DNA from: an uncultured Thiotrichaceae bacterium
GTDB taxonomy: Bacteria > Pseudomonadota > Gammaproteobacteria > Thiotrichales > Thiotrichaceae
Direction: 5' to 3'
DNA length: 13,662 bases
NCBI GenBank assembly: GCA_937931765.1
Contig: CALHAO010000054.1
Location: 1-13,662 of the forward strand
Numbering within the stretch: the first letter of the stretch is position 1; each line of letters opens with the position of its first letter. The notes beneath the pieces were generated by a model. It saw only the letters and a list, made by a program, of their open reading frames with translations. It did no database searches and had not been told where the DNA came from. The position numbers were made by a program, and so were the translations under genes. Positions 7,030 to 12,829 of this stretch are shown one piece after another.

Positions 7030-7893
7030 TCAATGATCATCATGCGTCTGGCTGGCCAGACTCAGGTAAACGATGGTCAGCAACATGAAGACAAACGCCT
7101 GCAAGGTGATAACCAGAATATGGAAAATGGCCCAAATTGACCCTAGGATGACTTGGCCTGGCATCGCCCACACTGAAAACGCCATCAAAGCGATCAGCAG
7201 GAACAGTAATTCGCCCGCAAACATGTTTCCGAACAAACGTAAACCAAGACTCACTGGCTTCGCTATTTCTTCAATTAACGTCATCAACAAGTTAGGGATA
7301 GCCAATGCAATTTTTGCACCTGTGCCTTTGGCAACAAACGGGTGAAAGAAGAAACCTTTCAACCAACCTGCCACGCCTTTGCTCTTGATGTTGTAATAGA
7401 TGATCAATACGAAGACTGACAGCGCAAGGCCGAATGTTGTATCGAGATTAGTCGTTGGAACTGCTTTAAAGTAAGCATGGTGAGGATCACCACCGAATAG
7501 GCCATAAATACCTGCGACCAGACCAGGAATCAGATCAACCGGGATCAAATCCATAGTATTCATCAGGATTATCCAGACGAATAAAGTGATGGCAATCGGG
7601 CCGACCATTTTATCTGCACTGGGGAAAATGTCCTGAACTTGTTGGTTAACAAATTCGACTATCATTTCGGCACCATTTTGCAATGGCCCAGGATTATCAG
7701 GATCGATATTATCCCCGACTTTCTTGGCGAAAAAAGCAAAGATACCTGCAAGTATAATACTAACGAGAAGAACATCGACATGGATAACACTGAAATCGGT
7801 AATCGACTCCGGTTTTCCACCAATGCTCAAATTCGTCAAATGGTGCTGTATATACTCAACAGGATTTGAAATTGCTGGTTCAAAACCACTCAC
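7030..7893 (-). CDS. atpB: F1Fo ATP synthase a subunit
   Basis: Subunit a is the membrane stator that provides the proton half-channels beside the c-ring. It has 287 residues, within the gammaproteobacterial range. Several hydrophobic segments are visible (about 38-56, 98-116, 150-167, 195-207, 215-240, 255-280). The essential arginine is Arg219 in SLGLRLFGNMFAGE, equivalent to Arg210 of E. coli, and the LIEEIAKPVS segment before it also fits. The start codon is GTG (7891-7893), with GGGGTGA about 5 bases upstream. The N-terminus reads SGFEPAISNPVEYIQHHLTN, where the EYI.HHLTN pattern matches relatives. It lies 90 bases after atpI. Confidence 0.97.
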   Translation of the reverse strand: MSGFEPAISNPVEYIQHHLTNLSIGGKPESITDFSVIHVDVLLVSIILAGIFAFFAKKVGDNIDPDNPGPLQNGAEMIVEFVNQQVQDIFPSADKMVGPIAITLFVWIILMNTMDLIPVDLIPGLVAGIYGLFGGDPHHAYFKAVPTTNLDTTFGLALSVFVLIIYYNIKSKGVAGWLKGFFFHPFVAKGTGAKIALAIPNLLMTLIEEIAKPVSLGLRLFGNMFAGELLFLLIALMAFSVWAMPGQVILGSIWAIFHILVITLQAFVFMLLTIVYLSLASQTHDDH

Positions 7894-7983
7894 AATTCAC
7901 CCCGTACGACTTAAAGTTAAAAAATCTTGTTAGCTACCGGCTGATTCATCTTACGAGAGGAACCAAACCCACAGCATAAATGT

Positions 7984-8328
7984 CTATTGGCGTGCACTGG
8001 CAATCACGAAGGCAAGCTGAGCTGCCATAAATGTGCCAAGCACAGGTAAAGGTAATAATTTAAGTGCACCTAAACCAACACCTAAAGCAACTAGCACGAA
8101 AACAAACCGCAGCACCACGCCAAGCATAAGCGACAATACGCCGATTTGGGGGCTGGTTTTGGCTAGCTCATCAAACTTTTTAATGCGCTCGGATAACAGC
8201 ATTGTGTTTACCAATGCGACCGCTCCTCCGTAAAACGCCGGAAGCATAGCATCTTGTCCGAAATACTGGACAGAAACAACCACACCCAGCAGAACGATCA
8301 CGAGCTGTATAATAAGTAAACTACGCAT
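7984..8328 (-). CDS. atpI: ATP synthase accessory protein AtpI
   Basis: AtpI is a small membrane protein, first gene of many bacterial atp operons. It has been linked to c-ring assembly or cation transport and is usually not essential. The 114 residues form four hydrophobic segments (about 3-20, 28-45, 63-85, 89-111). There is a charged loop SERIKKFDELAKTSPQ after the second, and the family-typical FYGG.VAL.NT at the start of helix 2. The ATG at 8326-8328 is preceded by GGGA and a small hairpin (8337-8351). Identification rests on topology, the YGG motif and position ahead of atpB. Confidence 0.9.
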   Translation of the reverse strand: MRSLLIIQLVIVLLGVVVSVQYFGQDAMLPAFYGGAVALVNTMLLSERIKKFDELAKTSPQIGVLSLMLGVVLRFVFVLVALGVGLGALKLLPLPVLGTFMAAQLAFVIASARQ

Positions 8329-8373
8329 TACAATCCCAGCCTTTAGGGCTGAGCCTTCTGCAAATGCACGTGG

Positions 8374-8402
8374 AGTATAAAGACAGTCTAATATAGGGTC
8401 AA
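8374..8402 (-). promoter_or_regulatory. Sigma70 promoter of the atp operon
   Basis: On the minus strand TTGACC (8397-8402) is followed by a 17-base spacer and TATACT (8374-8379). Both boxes match the consensus at five of six positions with ideal spacing. Transcription would start near 8367, giving a leader of about 40 bases before the atpI ATG. No other convincing promoter was seen inside the operon. Confidence 0.75.
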
Positions 8403-8561
8403 CTACCCGTCAGAAGATAGCCGGACAAAACACGGTATGAACAGCCATAACACCAGCCTCAAACCCTTACACGTCTTCAAATACCAAACATACAGAAAAG
8501 TTCAGAAAGATAAGCAAATTATGCACCTCTCCCATAAGATATATACCGAAAATATAAAATA

Positions 8562-8589
8562 TTGATTAGATTGAATTAAAAAATAAAAT
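8562..8589 (+). promoter_or_regulatory. Possible promoter of the thioredoxin-like gene
   Basis: TTGATT (8562-8567), a 16-base spacer and TAAAAT (8584-8589) lie in an AT-rich stretch 32 bases before the ATG. In such AT-rich DNA matches like this are common by chance. Confidence 0.35.
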
Positions 8590-8621
8590 ACCCGAGCAAT
8601 CATTCATCAGGAAAATGACGC

Positions 8622-9146
8622 ATGGACAAGTCACGTAGGTATCACGCCCCCCGCCCTGCACGTAACCAAATCACTGCCGGGTTTGTCTTACTGCTTACCT
8701 TGTTCAGCAGTTCGCTGCACAGTGCCCCACTTCAGGAAGCAGATAACTTTGAAGAACTTGCAGAAATAATGCGTGAGAAGAAAATCCCACTTCTACTGGC
8801 CTTTGAAGCCACACATTGCAACTTCTGCACGCGCCTGAAAGCCGAACATTTACAGCCAATGAACAACAACGAAGGTTACACCCAGCGTATTTTGATTCGC
8901 ACTATACAAATTGATGGGAAGAAAAAAATAACCGGATTTAATGGAGAGAAAATATCAAGATCAGCGCTTAGCAAAAAATATAAAGCTTTCCTGACACCCA
9001 CCATGCTATTTCTGAATGATAAGGGTGAGGAAGTGGCAGAACGCATGCTAGGTTACAATTCGCCGGACTATTTTGGTCTTTATCTGGATCAGGCAATTGA
9101 TGCAGCAGAAAAAGAAGTTAGTGGCAATGGGGGGGCCGAAAAGTAA
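8622..9146 (+). CDS. Periplasmic thioredoxin-fold protein
   Basis: The 174-residue protein has an N-terminal signal peptide: a positively charged start, hydrophobic core AGFVLLLTLFSS (about 19-30), and likely cleavage after LHSA near residue 35. The mature part is a thioredoxin fold. The active-site motif is C-N-F-C (Cys66, Cys69) in FEATHCNFCTRLKAEHL, and the cis-proline loop is FLTPTMLFLND (Pro126). C-terminal helix residues are EVAERMLGYNSPDYFGLYLD. It resembles SoxW-like or DsbD-gamma-like periplasmic thioredoxins that reduce or oxidise exported cysteines; the true partner is unknown. It is divergent from atpI and convergent with the response-regulator gene, so it is probably transcribed alone. 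CAGGA about 10 bases upstream supports the ATG. Confidence 0.83.
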   Translation: MDKSRRYHAPRPARNQITAGFVLLLTLFSSSLHSAPLQEADNFEELAEIMREKKIPLLLAFEATHCNFCTRLKAEHLQPMNNNEGYTQRILIRTIQIDGKKKITGFNGEKISRSALSKKYKAFLTPTMLFLNDKGEEVAERMLGYNSPDYFGLYLDQAIDAAEKEVSGNGGAEK

Positions 9147-9184
9147 TAAAAAGAATAGGGTTATTGACGCATTACCGTGGAATT

Positions 9185-9210
9185 CCGGCCTCCTGCTAAT
9201 GGAAGGCCGG
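9185..9210. terminator. Hairpin between convergent genes, possible two-way terminator
   Basis: CCGGCCT (9185-9191) pairs with AGGCCGG (9204-9210), a 7-bp GC-rich stem with a 12-base loop. It lies between the ends of the thioredoxin-like gene (9146) and the response regulator (9239). No real T-tract follows on either strand, so efficient intrinsic termination is uncertain. Confidence 0.45.
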
Positions 9211-9238
9211 GTATTTAACGGTAGTCTACTTCAGGCAA

Positions 9239-9982
9239 TCAGCGACCGCGTACAAAACGGCGCACTTCTGCCAAATGCCGACGACTCACTTCTAACTGAT
9301 CCTGCACTTTATCCAGTGTAATCTGGGTGCGACCGATGTCAGACTTAGTCAAACCGGTAATACGGCTTTTCGCCACCAATGCATTACGATGAACGCGGAT
9401 AAAGCGGTCAGCCAGGTCAGTTTCCAGTGATTTGAGTGACTCTTCGATGATAACTTCACCACCATTGTGTCGCACTGTGACATACTTTTGATCAGCTTGA
9501 AAATAGACAACATCCTCAATAGGAATCAATTCAAGGTTACCCCGCATACGTGCACAGATGTGTTTGCGCGTAGAGCGCTGTCCATCTCGTTGTTCCAGCA
9601 TTTCTAAACGCTGTACACGATTTAAAGAGCGGGCTTGTTCCAGACTTTGTAATAGTTGTTCTTGTCTTATTGGTTTCATGAGATACCCTGTTGCTTTTGT
9701 TGAAAACGCTTCTAATGCATATTCTCCATACGCTGTGGTGAATATGACGGCTGGTGGGTTAGGCAACTCCGATAAATTCCTAGCGGACTCAAGCCCGTCC
9801 ATACCGGGCATTGAAATATCCATCAGGACGATATCAGGCTGATAACGTTCCACCTTTTGAATGGCCTCGACCCCGTTTTCGGCTTCGGCACATACTTCGT
9901 AGTCAGCACAGCGATCAATCAATCCTTTGATACGTTCGCGTGCAAATTCCTCGTCATCGACAACCAGAATTTTTATAGACAT
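9239..9982 (-). CDS. algR: AlgR-like LytTR-family response regulator
   Basis: The 247 residues form two domains. The receiver (about 1-120) has the acidic pair Asp9/Asp10 in VVDDEE, the phosphoacceptor Asp55 in LMDISMPGMDG, Thr82/Thr83 in IFTTAY, and Lys103 in YLMKPI. The C-terminal LytTR DNA-binding domain (about 138-245) has ELIPIEDVVYFQADQKYVTV and RFIRVHRNALVA, typical of AlgR, AgrA and LytR. It starts 7 bases after the sensor kinase gene, and its AAGGAG site overlaps that gene's last codons, so the pair is co-translated. In Pseudomonas the equivalent genes (fimS/algZ-algR) also sit divergent from argH and control twitching and alginate genes. The targets here are unknown. Confidence 0.9.
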   Translation of the reverse strand: MSIKILVVDDEEFARERIKGLIDRCADYEVCAEAENGVEAIQKVERYQPDIVLMDISMPGMDGLESARNLSELPNPPAVIFTTAYGEYALEAFSTKATGYLMKPIRQEQLLQSLEQARSLNRVQRLEMLEQRDGQRSTRKHICARMRGNLELIPIEDVVYFQADQKYVTVRHNGGEVIIEESLKSLETDLADRFIRVHRNALVAKSRITGLTKSDIGRTQITLDKVQDQLEVSRRHLAEVRRFVRGR

Positions 9983-9989
9983 TTATTAT

Positions 9990-11018
9990 TTACTCCTTGG
10001 GGATGGAGAAGGAAACACGATACTGCTGCGGTAATTTTTGTATTTGCAGATTCGCGCGACCTCCATAGGCTAGTTGAAGTCGATTCTTCATATTTTCTTG
10101 GGCAATATGATTCCCTTTCTGATGCGTGGAGATGCCTTCCGGCGGTAGGGGATTTGTGACTGTAATAGCCAGATGATCACCCGCATCATACAAACTAATG
10201 GTTAGAGTTCCGCCATCTTGTCTGGGTTGTATACCATGATAGATAGCGTTCTCTGCTAAAGGCTGCAGGATAAGCGGCAGTATTTGCATGTCAAACGGCA
10301 AAGTATTGTGATCCATGTCCCATACAATCGTTAAACGACGCTTACCCAGACGCAAAGCTTCCATGCGCAGATAGCGCATAGTGACATCCAGTTCTTCCTG
10401 TAAGGAAATACGGTTTCTGCGATCCAGTGTGGTGCGCATAATATCAGCCAGATCCAGAATCGCATTTTCTGCCGTATCCGGGTCTTTATGCACTAAAAAG
10501 GCGACTGTATTGAGACTGTTAAACAGGAAATGAGGACGCATACGTGACTGTAATGCTTCATATTTGGCGCTGGAGTCGGCTTCGACCGAAGCTTCCCACT
10601 TACTTTGAATATAAAAATATCGCAATACAGCTAAGGTAATCACCAGGCTGATCAATAGATTTTTTACAAAAAACAATAGATTAAAACTATCATCCGGCTG
10701 GGTAAGCATCATGCCCATCCAGGATGCCGTTGCCGTAAACAACAAGACGATACCGGTAACAATGAAGGTAGCAATATTAGTATTGGATGGCTCATAAAAG
10801 CGATTCACCATGCAAATGGTGATCACCGAAGCCAATGCAACCCAAAGGGTAAATAAGGAACTCAGGCCCAGTTGTGCAAAAAACCCGGAAAAGTCTTTCG
10901 CGACAATTAAAGCCAGGACAAATGCCAATAGCACAGCAACCACCAGCGTACGCACCAGAGTGCTGGGGACGCAAAGGTTCGGCAAATAGCCAAGTGTTTT
11001 GGTTACGGATGATGACAT
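9990..11018 (-). CDS. algZ: AlgZ/FimS-like membrane sensor histidine kinase
   Basis: The 342-residue protein has four hydrophobic segments (about 22-40, 52-71, 84-105, 115-134) and no large periplasmic domain, then a His-kinase domain of the LytS/YehU type. The phosphoacceptor is His163 in LQSRMRPHFLFNSLN. The N-box is PLILQPLAENAIYHGI (Asn257). The last glycine-rich box, GNHIAQENMKNRLQLAYGG (about 302-320), keeps the ENMKNRL part but has lost the usual GxGIGL pattern, and the first glycine box reads TNPLPP. Degenerate glycine boxes are reported for FimS, so this fits the AlgZ/FimS type. The ATG at 11016-11018 lacks a clear Shine-Dalgarno. It forms a two-gene unit with the response regulator. 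Confidence 0.88.
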   Translation of the reverse strand: MSSSVTKTLGYLPNLCVPSTLVRTLVVAVLLAFVLALIVAKDFSGFFAQLGLSSLFTLWVALASVITICMVNRFYEPSNTNIATFIVTGIVLLFTATASWMGMMLTQPDDSFNLLFFVKNLLISLVITLAVLRYFYIQSKWEASVEADSSAKYEALQSRMRPHFLFNSLNTVAFLVHKDPDTAENAILDLADIMRTTLDRRNRISLQEELDVTMRYLRMEALRLGKRRLTIVWDMDHNTLPFDMQILPLILQPLAENAIYHGIQPRQDGGTLTISLYDAGDHLAITVTNPLPPEGISTHQKGNHIAQENMKNRLQLAYGGRANLQIQKLPQQYRVSFSIPKE

Positions 11019-11062
11019 TTTTTATATTCTTTTTGTAAACCACCTATATGGAGCACAGTGGC

Positions 11063-11076
11063 AACGATCACTCGTT
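11063..11076. promoter_or_regulatory. Candidate LytTR-type half-sites upstream of algZ
   Basis: AACG (11063-11066) and CGTT (11073-11076) form an inverted pair 6 bases apart. CGTT is the core of many AlgR/LytTR binding sites. The site lies 45-58 bases upstream of the algZ start. Autoregulation is possible, but four-base cores occur often by chance. Confidence 0.22.
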
Positions 11077-11105
11077 TATTTTTATTATTTTTATATTTAC
11101 AGTCG

Positions 11106-11134
11106 AATATACCGACCATTTATGTTTCTATAAA
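11106..11134 (-). promoter_or_regulatory. Possible promoter of algZ-algR
   Basis: On the minus strand TTTATA (11129-11134), a 17-base spacer and TATATT (11106-11111) give a weak sigma70-like match, with a predicted leader of about 80 bases. The whole 11019-11239 spacer is AT-rich, so confidence is low. I see no convincing promoter for argH on the other strand. Confidence 0.27.
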
Positions 11135-11239
11135 GTGTACCCTACGTGCCTTACTTCTCGCTGAAGGGATTATCGATTCTTTCACAAGTTGATAATGCTC
11201 CGCAACTTTTTTCGTCAAACTAATGATTAATCAGTAAAA

Positions 11240-12661
11240 ATGCCCGAAAATACAACAGAACATTCAAACACAACGCCTTCCACCGATAAACCATGGGGAG
11301 GACGCTTCAGTGAATCTACCGATGCCTTCGTGGAAGAATTTACTGCCTCCATCAATTTCGACAAGCGCCTTTATAAGCATGACATCCAAGGATCTCGTGC
11401 TCATGCTAGAATGTTAGCCAAAGCTGGCATACTCCCAGCTGAAGATGTCGAAAAAATTATCAATGGCCTTGATGAAATTGAAGCAGACATTGCGGCTGGT
11501 AAGATAGAGTGGAGCGTTTCCCTCGAAGATATTCACATGAATATCGAAGCCCGGCTCACTGACCGCATTGGTATTGCCGGTAAAAAACTTCATACCGGCC
11601 GCTCGCGCAATGATCAGATTGCTACCGACATTCGCCTGTGGTTGCGCGAACAGATTGACGGTATCTGCCATGAAATCCGTCGCCTGCAAGGTGCATTAGT
11701 TGAGCTGGCTGACCGTGAAGCAGATACTATTCTGCCAGGCTTTACCCACCTTCAGGTCGCACAACCCATCACCTTCGGTCATCACATGCTGGCCTGGTTT
11801 GAAATGTTGCAGCGTGACTTTGAGCGTATGCAGGATTGCCGCAAGCGGGTGAATATCATGCCACTAGGTGCTGCGGCGCTGGCCGGAACCACCTACCCTA
11901 TTGACCGCCATCATTCCGCTGAGTTACTGGGATTTGATTATCCGGCACGCAACTCGCTGGATGCGGTGAGTGATCGTGACTTTGCTATCGAGTTTAATGC
12001 CTCAGCATCAATCGTGATGATGCACCTATCACGCTTCTCTGAAGAACTGGTGATCTGGACTTCAGCGCAATTTGACTTTGTGCGCCTGCCGGATCGTTTC
12101 TGCACCGGCTCTTCCATTATGCCGCAGAAGAAAAACCCGGATGTACCTGAGCTGGTACGTGGTAAGAGCGGACGGGTGTTTGGTAATCTGATCTCACTGT
12201 TAACCCTAATGAAAAGCCAACCGTTGGCTTACAACAAAGATAATCAGGAAGACAAAGAGCCACTGTTTGATACTGTCGATACGCTGCTCGGCAGCCTGCG
12301 GGCTTTTGCCGACATGATGCCACACGTACAGCCGAAGGCTGACAAGATGCGTCAGGCGGCGATGCAAGGGTTTTCAACTGCAACTGATCTGGCGGACTAC
12401 CTGGTGGTTAAAGGCCTGCCTTTCCGTGATGCCCATGAAGTAGTCGGCAGTGCCGTTGCTTTGGGCGTGGAAAGCGAGCGTGATTTGAGCGAAATGTCAC
12501 TGGAAGAACTGCAGCAGTTTTCAGCTATTATTGAGGCTGATGTATTTGAGGTGCTCACGCTGGAAGGCTCTGTCTCTGCGAGGAATCACTTGGGCGGCAC
12601 AGCTCCTGAGCAAGTACGCCTGCAGGTGGCTTACGCCCGCGAGTTACTCTCGGCAGAGTAA
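11240..12661 (+). CDS. argH: Argininosuccinate lyase
   Basis: ArgH is a cytosolic homotetramer that splits argininosuccinate into arginine and fumarate, the last step of arginine biosynthesis. It has 473 residues, slightly longer than usual because about 16 residues precede the conserved KPWGGRF start. Active-site features are SLEDIHMNIEARL (about 94-106), HTGRSRNDQ (about 118-126), the general acid His170 in GFTHLQVAQP, and the fumarase/lyase signature GSSIMPQKKNP (290-300) with catalytic Ser291. The ATG at 11240 has no good Shine-Dalgarno; the preceding bases are AATCAGTAAAA. No in-frame start lies nearer to KPWGGRF. It is divergent from the sensor kinase, as in Pseudomonas. Confidence 0.97.
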   Translation: MPENTTEHSNTTPSTDKPWGGRFSESTDAFVEEFTASINFDKRLYKHDIQGSRAHARMLAKAGILPAEDVEKIINGLDEIEADIAAGKIEWSVSLEDIHMNIEARLTDRIGIAGKKLHTGRSRNDQIATDIRLWLREQIDGICHEIRRLQGALVELADREADTILPGFTHLQVAQPITFGHHMLAWFEMLQRDFERMQDCRKRVNIMPLGAAALAGTTYPIDRHHSAELLGFDYPARNSLDAVSDRDFAIEFNASASIVMMHLSRFSEELVIWTSAQFDFVRLPDRFCTGSSIMPQKKNPDVPELVRGKSGRVFGNLISLLTLMKSQPLAYNKDNQEDKEPLFDTVDTLLGSLRAFADMMPHVQPKADKMRQAAMQGFSTATDLADYLVVKGLPFRDAHEVVGSAVALGVESERDLSEMSLEELQQFSAIIEADVFEVLTLEGSVSARNHLGGTAPEQVRLQVAYARELLSAE

Positions 12662-12730
12662 AGTAATATCCGTAACTCGCATGTAAGGACTATACCTCGC
12701 AAGCATGAAAATCTACGACTTTCACAGGAA

Positions 12731-12759
12731 TTGACAGCAATGAACATCCATTCTACTCT
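12731..12759 (+). promoter_or_regulatory. Predicted promoter of the class III dehydrogenase gene
   Basis: A perfect TTGACA (12731-12736), a 17-base spacer and TACTCT (12754-12759) form a sigma70-like promoter. The -10 keeps the three most conserved bases (T, A, final T) but not the middle ones, as is common for regulated promoters. Transcription would start near 12766, giving a leader of about 64 bases. Confidence 0.55.
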
Positions 12760-12783
12760 GCAAGCCAGTGTAGAATGGGTTCA
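12741..12783. repeat. Long inverted repeat over the -10 region, candidate operator
   Basis: CCATTCTAC (12748-12756) and GTAGAATGG (12770-12778) are perfect 9-base inverted arms. Inner CTG/CAG (12758-12760 and 12766-12768) and outer TGAAC/GTTCA (12741-12745 and 12779-12783) extend them, with small mismatches. The ATTCTAC/GTAGAAT half-sites are 20 bases centre to centre, about two helical turns. No T-tract follows, so a terminator for argH is less likely than a protein binding site covering the -10 and transcription start of the next gene. Confidence 0.7.
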
Positions 12784-12829
12784 TTACGAATCATCTCAAC
12801 AAATCATCTGAATCACCGGAGGAAACATC

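Noticed and set aside
8337..8351. Hairpin CAGCC/GGCTG just before atpI as a terminator or riboswitch
   Set aside because: The stem is only 5 bp with no T-tract, and the leader of about 40 bases is too short for a known riboswitch; it may only tune initiation.
10792..11043. Leftward open frame overlapping the start of algZ
   Set aside because: It is out of frame with the kinase membrane segments and ends abruptly; the kinase frame has clear helices and domain motifs.
11224..11233. ArgR box at argH
   Set aside because: ArgR boxes are about 18 bases with TGAAT/ATTCA arms; this palindrome is too short and lacks a tandem partner.
12662..12829. Intrinsic terminator for argH
   Set aside because: The only strong hairpin (12741-12783) has no T-tract and fits an operator better; no other stem with a T-run is visible.
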